From the NCBI GenBank assembly GCA_964578835.1, contig CAZOEL010000035.1, positions 1 to 63,322 on the forward strand: DNA of 63,322 bases, in the 5' to 3' direction. Position 1 is the stretch's first letter. Each line of letters starts with the position of its first letter. This document shows positions 41,321 to 49,731 of the stretch, in pieces. Under the pieces are notes generated by a model. The model was not told where the DNA came from. It was given only the letters and a program-made list of their open reading frames with translations, and searched no databases. This DNA is from CAZOEL01 sp964578835. GTDB lineage: Bacteria > Desulfobacterota > Syntrophobacteria > Syntrophobacterales > Syntrophobacteraceae. The position numbers and the translations under genes are program-made.

Positions 41321-43906
41321 ATGAGCCTAGATCAAAATGCAACCAAACCGATTCCAGCCGTTGGAGCGCTCAATTGCCGGAGCAGCTATCTTCCCTCCGC
41401 CGGCGCCTACGATGAAATGTGGCGTCCGAACGGCTCCATACGGCCGCATTGGCAGCGGTTCTTCGATGCTCTCTGTGGACTGAGCCCGGAGGATCTCCAG
41501 CGGCGCCACGGCGAGGTTTTTCTTTTTTTGCGCGAAAACGGCTCCACCTACAACATCCACGGCGAGGATAACAACGGGCATTGGGCGGAGCGGCTGGACC
41601 CCATCCCTTATATTCTTTCCCAGGAGGACTGGCGCAGCATCGAGGCGGCCGTGCGCCAACGCATGAAGCTCTTAAGGATGATCTATGATGACCTGTACGG
41701 GCCATCCACGCTGCTTCTCAAAGGCCTCCTTCCACCCCGGATCGTTTATGGCCACGGGAGCTATCTCCATCCCTGTTTTCGGGCGGAGGGGGCCGCATCG
41801 TCGTCGATCTCCTTTTGTGCTTTCGACGTCGCTCGGGATGCGGACGGCAGGTGGCGCATTCTTGGGAGCCAGGCGAAGGCGCCTGCCGGTTTGGGCTACG
41901 CCCTTGAAGACCGAACGGCCATGGCGAGGGTATTCCCTGAGATAATAAGAGATTGCAAGGTTTATCGCCTCTCTCACTTTTTCAGAGCCTTTCGCTCTGG
42001 AATGACAACTCTTCTGTCCGATCGGGGCCGCTCCCCCCACATCGTGATTCTGACCCCGGGACCGGACGCCAAGACATACTTCGAGCACGCCTACCTTTCA
42101 GCCTACCTGGGTTATCCCTTGGCGCAGGGCGACGATCTCACGGTAAGAGACGCTGCCGTCTGGCTCAAATCGATAGGCGGTCTCGAGCGGGTGGATGTCA
42201 TTCTTCGCTTTGTGGACGATGCCTTGTGCGACCCGCTCGAGCTCGCTTCCTGGTCGAGCTCCGGCATTCCAGGACTTACTGAAGTCGTGAGACGGGGCAA
42301 TGTCTCCATCGCCAACCCTCTCGGGTCGGGACTGCTCGACAGCGCCGCCCTATCCAGCTATCTCCCCAAATTGAGCCGCCTTTTGCTCAAAGAAGAGCTG
42401 CTCCTCCCCGGCCCCTCCTCCTGGTGGTGCGGCATTCCCAAGTTCTGCGCGCCTGTTATAGATGAGCCTGAGCGATACCAATGGACGGAGATGGAGCATG
42501 GACGAGACGTTCGTTCCTTTTCATGGGATCAGTTGAGCGGCAAGGAGCAGAATGAAGTCAGGGAACAGGTTTTGGCCTCTCCCGGGGATTTTGTGGCCGC
42601 GAAGAGGATCGCTCCGGCCACAACGCCCTCTCTCGAAGGGGGCGCTCTCATCCCGCGGCATGCTGTCATTCGCGTATTCGCCGTCGCTCATAAAGATGGC
42701 TTTATGGTGATGCCGGGCGGGCACGCGTGGCATCTTGATCCAGCTTCGTCTTATTTGGGCGAGCTGAATCCGGACGGGAAGGATGTTTGGATTCTCTCGA
42801 GCGAGCCTCAAAAGCATGTGAGCCTCTGGCTTCGTCCGGAGCAGATGGACGACGACCTGAGGAGCAACAGCATTCTCACCAGTCGTGCGGCGGAAAACCT
42901 TTTCTGGGTGGGACGCTATGCCGAGCGAGCCGAAGGTCTTGCGAGGCTTCTTCGCACCGTGTTGAAGCATTTCGCCGACAGCGGGTACTCGGAGGACGGC
43001 TCGGAGAGAGAATGTCTCAACTGCTTGTTGAAATGCCTCACACGCATCACTGCTTCATTCCCGGGGTTCGTCGGGAGCTCGGCGGCCCTCCTGGCGCCGG
43101 AAGAAGAGATCCTTGCCAATGTGGCGGACGCCAAAAGGGTCGGCAGCCTGACTTCCGCACTGCAGTTCATGATTCGAGCCGCCTACGCGGTGCGGGAGCG
43201 TTGGTCCAAGGACACCTGGCGAGTTCTGAACGATCTGGACGACAAGGGCCAAAGCTTCGCGCACGCTCAGCCGGGAAGCTTGAGGACATTACAGCCGGAA
43301 TTGGACCAACTCGTTACGTCTCTCATGGCCTTCTCAGGGCTTGGCATGGAGAGCATGATCCGAGAGCAGGGCTGGCTTCTCCTGGATATCGGCCGCCGGA
43401 TTGAGAGGGCGCTTCAGTTCGTCGAGCTCTTTCTCTCCCTGCTCGTGGAGCGTCACGATGGAGACAGCGTGCTCGACCACCTGGTGCTGGAATCGACCCT
43501 TGTCACGACTGAAAACATCATCACGTACCGTCGGCGCTATAGATCGTACCTGCAGATAGAGACCGTGCTCGAGCTCCTGCTTCTCGACGCCACCAATCCC
43601 CGTTCTCTGGGCTATCAGCTCAACCGGTTGAATGAGCATATAGCCAGGCTTCCTCGAGATCGCGCTCCCTATCGGCTGGATGAAGACGAGCGAGCCATCC
43701 TGGAAGCATCCTCGCTCGTGCGGCTTTCGAACCCTAAGCGGCTTGCGGAGAAAGTCGATCCCGATAGGTATGTCCACCTGGAAGAAGTGCTCAAGAAGGT
43801 TTCAGCCTTTTTGAGCTCCGCCTCGGAGGCGATCTCCAAATCCTACTTCTCACACATTCAGAAGACCCAGCAGCTGACTTCGGCAAGCATCGAGCAAACA
43901 GAATGA
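41321..43906 (+). CDS. circularly permuted ATP-grasp / alpha-E fusion protein
   Basis: An 861-residue protein. Residues 1-490 are a circularly permuted type 2 ATP-grasp domain (TYNIHGEDNNGHWAERLDPI, RMIYDDLYGPSTLL, PGPDAKTYFEHAYLS, MVMPGGHAW). Residues about 520-850 are an all-helical alpha-E domain (LTSRAAENLFWVGRYAERAE). Compared with the single-domain ligase at 45984, several catalytic positions differ: VLEDN there is ILGSQ here, YRRIDDD is LRFVDDA, and the Lys-bearing KAANESGGYG region is not preserved. The ligase part may thus be inactive or altered. It overlaps the next gene by 4 bases (ATGA). Confidence 0.92.
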   Translation: MSLDQNATKPIPAVGALNCRSSYLPSAGAYDEMWRPNGSIRPHWQRFFDALCGLSPEDLQRRHGEVFLFLRENGSTYNIHGEDNNGHWAERLDPIPYILSQEDWRSIEAAVRQRMKLLRMIYDDLYGPSTLLLKGLLPPRIVYGHGSYLHPCFRAEGAASSSISFCAFDVARDADGRWRILGSQAKAPAGLGYALEDRTAMARVFPEIIRDCKVYRLSHFFRAFRSGMTTLLSDRGRSPHIVILTPGPDAKTYFEHAYLSAYLGYPLAQGDDLTVRDAAVWLKSIGGLERVDVILRFVDDALCDPLELASWSSSGIPGLTEVVRRGNVSIANPLGSGLLDSAALSSYLPKLSRLLLKEELLLPGPSSWWCGIPKFCAPVIDEPERYQWTEMEHGRDVRSFSWDQLSGKEQNEVREQVLASPGDFVAAKRIAPATTPSLEGGALIPRHAVIRVFAVAHKDGFMVMPGGHAWHLDPASSYLGELNPDGKDVWILSSEPQKHVSLWLRPEQMDDDLRSNSILTSRAAENLFWVGRYAERAEGLARLLRTVLKHFADSGYSEDGSERECLNCLLKCLTRITASFPGFVGSSAALLAPEEEILANVADAKRVGSLTSALQFMIRAAYAVRERWSKDTWRVLNDLDDKGQSFAHAQPGSLRTLQPELDQLVTSLMAFSGLGMESMIREQGWLLLDIGRRIERALQFVELFLSLLVERHDGDSVLDHLVLESTLVTTENIITYRRRYRSYLQIETVLELLLLDATNPRSLGYQLNRLNEHIARLPRDRAPYRLDEDERAILEASSLVRLSNPKRLAEKVDPDRYVHLEEVLKKVSAFLSSASEAISKSYFSHIQKTQQLTSASIEQTE

Positions 43907-44823
43907 AATACCGCGTGCTCCATGAGACCCGATATGTTTACACGGAACCGGTGAGCCTATGCCACACGGTAGCCCACCTGACGCCGCGCAATTTGCCCCA
44001 TCAAAAGGTGCTGCGCGCGCACCTCGCCATCGACCCGGCGCCTTCGGCCTACGGAGAGCACAAGGACATCTTCGGGAACACGGTTTCCTACTTTGCCCTT
44101 CAACATCCGCATGATCGCCTGGTGGTCACATCGGCAAGCGTGGTCGAACTGCGTGAGCAAAAGAGCCCAAGGGAAGAATCCACGCGGGAAAGCTGGGAAA
44201 GCGTGCGGGAGAATCTAGGCGATCATCTTGTTTCAGGCTTTTTGGAGGCCCAGCGCTTCATGGGGCCTTCGCCTCATGTGACGCTCTCGCCGGAGCTGGC
44301 GGATTACGCAGCTCCGTCGTTTACGCCGGGCCGCCCCGCGCAGGAAGCTTTCCGGGATCTCATGGAGCGCATACATCGGGACTGCGCCTTTGTTCCGGGT
44401 TACACCACGGTTTCTACTCCCCTGCGCGAAGTTCTGAAGCATCGAAAAGGCGTATGCCAGGATTTCGCTCATCTGGGCATAGGGTGCCTCCGCTCCTTGG
44501 GAATGGCTGCGCGCTATGTCAGCGGCTACATAGAGACGATTCCGCCTCCGGGGAAAGAAAAGATGAAGGGGTCTGACGTTTCCCATGCCTGGTATGCTGC
44601 GTTCCTACCCGGTCTGGGCTGGTTGGAGTACGATCCCACCAACAACATGATTCCCGGCGTTCAGCATGTAACCGTGGCCTACGGACGGGACTATTCCGAT
44701 GTGGCGCCGCTGAAGGGCGTCATCTTCAGCAGCGGGTCGCAGCAGCTCCTGGTTTCTGTCGATATGGAGCGGCTCGATGCCGAGTCGTCGAAGGCGGAGC
44801 TCGCTCCCTCTTTCGGTAGGTGA
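43903..44823 (+). CDS. transglutaminase-like cysteine peptidase
   Basis: A 306-residue protein with an N-terminal beta domain (YRVLHETRYVYTEPVSLCH) and a transglutaminase core. The catalytic Cys185 is in GVCQDFAHL, the His in SHAWYAAF and the Asp in EYDPTNN, so the triad is complete. No signal peptide is seen. It is the last gene of the plus-strand operon and the usual third partner of the ATP-grasp/alpha-E pair. In such loci it is proposed to hydrolyse or transfer the amide bonds made by the ligase (inference from comparative genomics). Confidence 0.93.
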   Translation: MKYRVLHETRYVYTEPVSLCHTVAHLTPRNLPHQKVLRAHLAIDPAPSAYGEHKDIFGNTVSYFALQHPHDRLVVTSASVVELREQKSPREESTRESWESVRENLGDHLVSGFLEAQRFMGPSPHVTLSPELADYAAPSFTPGRPAQEAFRDLMERIHRDCAFVPGYTTVSTPLREVLKHRKGVCQDFAHLGIGCLRSLGMAARYVSGYIETIPPPGKEKMKGSDVSHAWYAAFLPGLGWLEYDPTNNMIPGVQHVTVAYGRDYSDVAPLKGVIFSSGSQQLLVSVDMERLDAESSKAELAPSFGR

Positions 44824-44990
44824 GGAACAGCGCCGGCTGCTCGAAGATCCAAGTCTTGCGGGCTGCCGGGCTATTCTATTCCTGAATCACGGATTCGGCT
44901 TGTGAAGAGGGCTTTGGAGGCGCTGAGAGTCAGTAACCGAAAAAGGTGGTGTTCATGGCGACGCCGAGCTCGTTGAGGTTATACTGAAGG

Positions 44991-45875
44991 TTATCCAGGC
45001 AGGTATTCGTGCATTCCTTTGTGGATGACCTCGTCTATATCCCCATAGTCCAGATCGGCGCGAACTCTTCCCAGGCAGCGCTCTGCGTTGTTGGAAAAGG
45101 TCCCGGTGGAAGAACCCGTTATGGCGTGAAGCGAATCCTCGGCATTCCTCACACAGCGCCGGATAGCCCGGGGAAAATCGCGGTCGAAGATGAGAAAATC
45201 CGCCACGCTGCGAGGCGAAATCCGGTGAAACCTTTTGCGGTACATCTCGAAAGCGCTCGCGGATTTCAGCACTGCGGCCCACTGAATGCTGTCATAGGGC
45301 GTGTTGACGTACTCCGCTTCAGGAAGCAGGATGAAATATTTGACGTCCAGGATGCGGGAAGTCTTGTCGGCGCGTTCGATAAGCGCTCCCATTCGCGCGA
45401 AGTGCCATGCTTCTCCGTGTGACATGGTCACTTCGGTGAGGCCCGTCAGGAGGTGGCTATGGGTTTTGACCTCTTTGAGAAATTGGTGAGGCTCCTTGAG
45501 CACGCGCTCGGTTTTGGAAGCTTCGCGCACCATCAGGTAAAATCGGTTGATCTGCTCCCACATCTCCGATGAGATGATCTCGCGCACGGATCGGGCGTTC
45601 TCTCGCGCCATGTAAACGCATGAGAGAATGGATGATGAATAATCCGTGTCGAAGGTGAGAAAATGGATGACGTTTTCCTGCGAGGCGAAATCATAATGCT
45701 CGAAAAACCATTTATGATCGCCGGTCACAGTGACGAGAGGCATCCACTGGGCGCTCTTGTCCGAAGGCATATCCAACATGAGGTGCAGGTTTACATCGAT
45801 GAAGCGGGCCATGTTTTCGGCTCGCTCCACATAACTGAAAATCCAATAGATGGCGTCGGCAACTCGGCTTAGCAT
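44991..45875 (-). CDS. alpha-E domain protein
   Basis: A 294-residue all-helical protein of the alpha-E (DUF403) family. It starts MLSRVADAIYWIFSYVERAENMARF, the family hallmark, and carries later DRDFPRAIRRCVRNAE and GRVRADLDYGDIDEV. The fold and role are unproven; it always travels with permuted ATP-grasp ligases and may bind the peptide or act as a scaffold. It follows the ATP-grasp gene by 108 bases on the same strand. GGAGG lies before the ATG. Its end faces the transglutaminase gene of the convergent operon. Confidence 0.92.
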   Translation of the reverse strand: MLSRVADAIYWIFSYVERAENMARFIDVNLHLMLDMPSDKSAQWMPLVTVTGDHKWFFEHYDFASQENVIHFLTFDTDYSSSILSCVYMARENARSVREIISSEMWEQINRFYLMVREASKTERVLKEPHQFLKEVKTHSHLLTGLTEVTMSHGEAWHFARMGALIERADKTSRILDVKYFILLPEAEYVNTPYDSIQWAAVLKSASAFEMYRKRFHRISPRSVADFLIFDRDFPRAIRRCVRNAEDSLHAITGSSTGTFSNNAERCLGRVRADLDYGDIDEVIHKGMHEYLPG

Positions 45876-45983
45876 CGGAATCCCTCCTCCATTTCAAGCG
45901 GTGTGGCCTGTCGCTTCACCACACTCTCACCTCTCTCCATGCAATCGCCAACGGGTGATGCGTTGTTTTACGATCGTGAGCCT

Positions 45984-47417
45984 TCAATCACTGAGCACCC
46001 ATGTGTCTTTGCTTCCGCCGCCCTGAGAAGAGTTTACCACGAGGGAGCCCTTCCTCAACGCCACGCGGGTGAGGCCGCCGGGCAGCACCCAGATATCCTC
46101 CCCGTATAGAATGTAGGGACGCAGGTCCACATGGCGTCCTTCGAAATGGTCATCCACAATGGTGGGCGCCCGAGAGAGGGAAATGGTCGGCTGAGCCATG
46201 TAATTGCGGGGATTGCCGCGGATCTGCTCAGCGAAGGACTCCCGTTCCTCCGACTTGGCGTGAGGCCCAATGAGCATGCCGTAGCCACCCGACTCATTGG
46301 CGGCTTTGACCACGAACTTGTCGAGATTTCGGAGCACGTGCTCTCGCTGTTTATCGTCCCAGCAGACGTAAGTGGGCACATTCGGGATGACGGGGTCTTC
46401 ACCCAGGTAGTAGCGGATGATTTCGGGAACATAGGCGTAGATGACCTTGTCGTCTGCAAGGCCGGTTCCCGGAGCGTTCGCGAAGGCCAAGTTGCCTTTC
46501 CGATAAACTTCCATGATGCGTGGAACTCCAAGCATGGAGTCTGGTCGGAAAACGGTGGGGTCCAGAAAATCGTCGTCTATGCGCCGGTAAATAACATCCA
46601 CCTGCCTGAGTCCCTTGGTTGTCTTCATGTGGACGGCGTCGTCGTGAACGACCAGATCTCTGCCTTCGACCAGTTCGATGCCCATCTGACGGGCCAGGAA
46701 GGAATGCTCGAAATAGGCGCTGTTGTAAATGCCCGGAGTGAGAACGACCACCGTAGCGTCCCTTCCCTTTGCGGGACTGAGGTATTCGAGCATTTCCAGC
46801 AGTCGGCTCGGGTAATCGTCTACGGGGCGGACCCTCGAAGCGTCGAAGCTAACGGGCATTGTTCGCTTCAGGATCTGGCGATTCTCGAGAACGTACGAAA
46901 CTCCGGAGGGACACCGCATATTGTCTTCCAAAACATAGATGGAGCCATCCTTGTCGCGTATCAAATCAGTGCCGGTGACATGGCACCAGATGCCGCGCGG
47001 CGGATTGAATCCCTCGCATTCCCGCCTGTAGCCTTTGCTGGAATAAATGAGCTCTTCCGGCACAATTTTGTCACGAAGGATCTTCTTATCGTGGTAGATG
47101 TCGTCGATGAAAAGATTTAGCGCATAAATACGCTGTCTTAGCCCCTTTTCAATTTTGTGCCAATCCGGGGCGCTCACTATCCTGGGAATGAGATCAAACG
47201 GCCATATTCTCTCGGTTCCCTGCTCTTCCCCATACACGGTAAAGGTAATGCCCATCTGAAGCAGAACGGCTTCGGCCGCCTTTTGACGTCGCAACAATTC
47301 GCCATCCGGCATGGATTCAATGCGCTCGATGAGCAGGCGAGCCCCCGGCCTTGGCGTTCCGGGGCAGTCGAACAGCTCGTCATAAAAGTCTTCCGGATCA
47401 TAAGATGAAAAATTCAT
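45984..47417 (-). CDS. circularly permuted type 2 ATP-grasp ligase
   Basis: A protein of 477 residues, the stand-alone form of the permuted ATP-grasp ligase. All conserved stretches are present: FTVYGEEQGTERIWPFDLIP, the acidic VLEDNMRCPSGVSYVLENR, PGIYNSAYFEHSFLA, DVIYRRIDDDFLDP, the nucleotide-binding KAANESGGYGM and VLPGGLTRVAL. It should use ATP to join a carboxylate to an amine through an acyl phosphate. The ATG at 47417 with GAGGT six bases before it is chosen over 47447. With the alpha-E gene after it, it is a two-gene unit lacking its own transglutaminase, which the facing operon supplies. Confidence 0.93.
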   Translation of the reverse strand: MNFSSYDPEDFYDELFDCPGTPRPGARLLIERIESMPDGELLRRQKAAEAVLLQMGITFTVYGEEQGTERIWPFDLIPRIVSAPDWHKIEKGLRQRIYALNLFIDDIYHDKKILRDKIVPEELIYSSKGYRRECEGFNPPRGIWCHVTGTDLIRDKDGSIYVLEDNMRCPSGVSYVLENRQILKRTMPVSFDASRVRPVDDYPSRLLEMLEYLSPAKGRDATVVVLTPGIYNSAYFEHSFLARQMGIELVEGRDLVVHDDAVHMKTTKGLRQVDVIYRRIDDDFLDPTVFRPDSMLGVPRIMEVYRKGNLAFANAPGTGLADDKVIYAYVPEIIRYYLGEDPVIPNVPTYVCWDDKQREHVLRNLDKFVVKAANESGGYGMLIGPHAKSEERESFAEQIRGNPRNYMAQPTISLSRAPTIVDDHFEGRHVDLRPYILYGEDIWVLPGGLTRVALRKGSLVVNSSQGGGSKDTWVLSD

Positions 47418-47630
47418 GCTGGGACCTCGCAGTTCCATAGGAAGCATTGCCGACGGAATCCAACAAAAAGGGAGACAGCCTACGCTGAAAAGCTAAAATC
47501 ATACCATGTGGTTATATCTCTTCGACCAAAATGTGGCGCGCAGGCCTGGTTTATCGTGCAGGATCGGCGGGATGTCGCAGAGCTTAACGGGGAGGAAATG
47601 AGCCTGGCTTGCAGGATCAGCGTTCGCATA

Positions 47631-47765
47631 GCAGCCTGTCGGAGAGCCCATTTTCTGCTGCATCCCGTCATTCCCGCGAAGGCGGGAATCCAGATTTTAA
47701 GCCACTTTTTTGGATTCCCGCCTTCGCGGGAATGACGTTCTATGGGGGATTCTCCGACAGGCTGC
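47631..47765. mobile_element. MITE-like element, family B (best copy)
   Basis: 135 bp with inverted ends GCAGCCTGTCGGAGA (47631-) and TCTCCGACAGGCTGC (to 47765). Within is a GTCATTCCCGCGAAGGCGGG inverted pair. It abuts family A copy 4, sharing one base with it. Related but worn copies adjoin family A at 28.7 and 63.2 kb. Confidence 0.8.
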
Positions 47766-47937
47766 TAGTGGGTCGTCAACATCGTTTCTTCCAGTGGAAG
47801 CGGGCCCCCTCTCCCTCAGGGAGAGGGTCGGGGTGAGGGAAGTATTCTTTTAAAAGAGGATCTCCCCTCACCCTGCCCTCTCCCTGAGGGAGAGGGAAAA
47901 ACCGCAACCTGAAAATTCAAAGTTGACGGTCCACTAG
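47765..47937 (-). mobile_element. MITE-like element, family A, copy 4
   Basis: 173 bp from CTAGTGGGTCGTCAACATC to TTGACGGTCCACTAG, in the same orientation as copy 2. It is the best preserved copy, with both ends intact. Confidence 0.9.
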
Positions 47938-48031
47938 GCCCTCTTTCATTCAGGCGGGAAGGCAGGAGTCACAATGTGGATGGCATTGCTTCTAAGCCAT
48001 TATTTCTCCTTAACTCCCCCAATGGCGGCGC

Positions 48032-48928
48032 CTATACAGCGGGAGCAGAGGCGCCGGGCTGGCTCCATCCGGCTCTCTGAGCGAGGAGGTCCAGATGCAG
48101 GGTCGTCCACTCCTCCAGCGCCAACAAAGGAGCCTCGGACATCTCTTTCGTATCGATCTGCTTGAAATAGCAGTTGCAGAGCTTGCAATAGTGAATCCTG
48201 TATTGAGGCTCCGTTTCTATGTAGATGTAGCCAAGGGATTCGTGTTGTCGATTTCCGCAGCAGGGGCACTGCAGCCTGTGCAGCTCCCAATGGGTTGCGC
48301 ACAGGGAGCAGTGCGCGTTGCGCTCTCCGTCTCTTGACAAATAGAGGAGGGCGGGGAGGGCGCCGCAGACGGGGCAATAGCCTTTCAGCCAATCTTTGGG
48401 GACGGAGTATATTGAAGTGATTTCTCGGGCTGCTCGCTCTATTCCGGGACGCAGGCAAGATCTTGCCCAAAAAAGGATGGATGCTTCATCGACGCCTTCG
48501 GTTTCAATCCACTCATCCCATGACTCTACCTCGTCGAACATGAGACTTCGCCACAGATTCTCCCGGTGTGCGGAGCGCTTTCCAACTGCCTTCCGAAGCG
48601 CGCGGTGGGCTTCTCCCAGTTGTTTGTTGCTCTCCGGGATGTGGTCGCTCATGCCCTCCAGGACCAATTGCGCCGCGCCGGTGTCTACCGGCAAATCCTT
48701 TGGCTGGAATATGGGACGTCCGGCTTCCCAGGCAGTCTTTACTGCAGTGGAATCTGGAAGAGGACAAGCTGAATCGAAGCTGTTTCTAGCGTCAATCTGC
48801 AGCTGCAGCAAGGGCTCGAGCAAAGCATAGAGGTCGGCGTATGCCGGTTTGGCGCGTCTCGCAAGAGCGATGGCGCTCCCGATCTTTTTCTTTTCTGAAT
48901 CACTTTCCAAATTGGCGATCCTTCTCAA
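48032..48928 (-). CDS. fdhE: formate dehydrogenase accessory protein FdhE
   Basis: A protein of up to 298 residues. The C-terminal half carries the FdhE rubredoxin-like pattern of four C-x-x-C motifs: CPVC, CSLC, CPCC and CKLC, with GYIYIETEPQYRIHYC between. FdhE is a cytoplasmic chaperone needed for assembly of exported formate dehydrogenase. It follows fdhB by 62 bases on the same strand, which fits. The start is uncertain: the longest frame opens with TTG (48928), and a TTG seven codons later has a better GAGAAGG site. Confidence 0.9.
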   Translation of the reverse strand: MRRIANLESDSEKKKIGSAIALARRAKPAYADLYALLEPLLQLQIDARNSFDSACPLPDSTAVKTAWEAGRPIFQPKDLPVDTGAAQLVLEGMSDHIPESNKQLGEAHRALRKAVGKRSAHRENLWRSLMFDEVESWDEWIETEGVDEASILFWARSCLRPGIERAAREITSIYSVPKDWLKGYCPVCGALPALLYLSRDGERNAHCSLCATHWELHRLQCPCCGNRQHESLGYIYIETEPQYRIHYCKLCNCYFKQIDTKEMSEAPLLALEEWTTLHLDLLAQRAGWSQPGASAPAV

Positions 48929-48990
48929 AGGAAAGGGGAAACCCCATGGGCTCCCCTCCGATTATTCTTTCTTTTTCTCAATAGCCGGCG

Positions 48991-49728
48991 TCACGCGCGC
49001 ATGGAGCTCAGCAGCCCCTTCACAGGTTTGATCAAACTCCTCACGACCATCTTGCGGCTGACGCCCGTATCGGGGGCTGCGCACGCCACCGAGGCGTTCT
49101 TATGGTACTTCGCAGGTTCATCCGTCACCAGGTAGATGGCCCGCACGTTATCCGAATCCAGCAGTTGAGCTGAAGGGTATTTTGCCTGAAGCTTTTCGAT
49201 CCTCTGCTTGCCAAGGGCCAACATCTCCTCCCGGTCGCCGAAGTTCATGGCCCCGGTCGGGCAGCTTTTGACGCAGGCGGGCGTCAGACCGTTGCTCACC
49301 CGGTCGATGCACATGGTGCATTTGACTGCGCGCCCATCGGCAGCCTTCCTGGGAATATCGTAGGGGCATGAGGACTGAAGCTCATCGAAAGGAACGGTCT
49401 TTATCTTCTCCGTATACACCACGGAGCCTGTCGCTTCGTCATGGATCACCGCGCCGTCCACATAACCTGCCGCAACGTCCTTACAGGGCGGGTCCATACA
49501 GTGGCGACAGCCATCCGGAAAGAAGTACCAGGCGAGCTTGCCGTCCTTCTCCGCTTCACTGAATCTCACCAGTTTGTACGTATTGGAGTCCAAATCCGGC
49601 GGATTCTGGTGGCTTCCCAAGTTCTTGGTCATGGAAGCTCCGTTCCCGTTCCAGTTCTTGCATGCTATCTGACATCCCCTGCAGGCCGTGCACCGGGTCG
49701 TGTCGATGAGAAAGCTCTTTCCCGACAT
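48991..49728 (-). CDS. fdhB: formate dehydrogenase iron-sulfur (beta) subunit
   Basis: A 245-residue four-cluster ferredoxin-like subunit: CTACRGCQIACKNW, CRHCMDPPCKDV, a single-Cys SSCPYD step, then CTMCIDRVSNG with CVKSCPTGAM. Unlike E. coli FdnH it ends without a membrane helix, so the enzyme should be a soluble periplasmic AB dimer, as in Desulfovibrio. It has no signal of its own and should be exported together with the alpha subunit. The ATG lies 3 bases after the alpha-subunit stop. Confidence 0.92.
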   Translation of the reverse strand: MSGKSFLIDTTRCTACRGCQIACKNWNGNGASMTKNLGSHQNPPDLDSNTYKLVRFSEAEKDGKLAWYFFPDGCRHCMDPPCKDVAAGYVDGAVIHDEATGSVVYTEKIKTVPFDELQSSCPYDIPRKAADGRAVKCTMCIDRVSNGLTPACVKSCPTGAMNFGDREEMLALGKQRIEKLQAKYPSAQLLDSDNVRAIYLVTDEPAKYHKNASVACAAPDTGVSRKMVVRSLIKPVKGLLSSMRA

Positions 49729-49731
49729 GGC

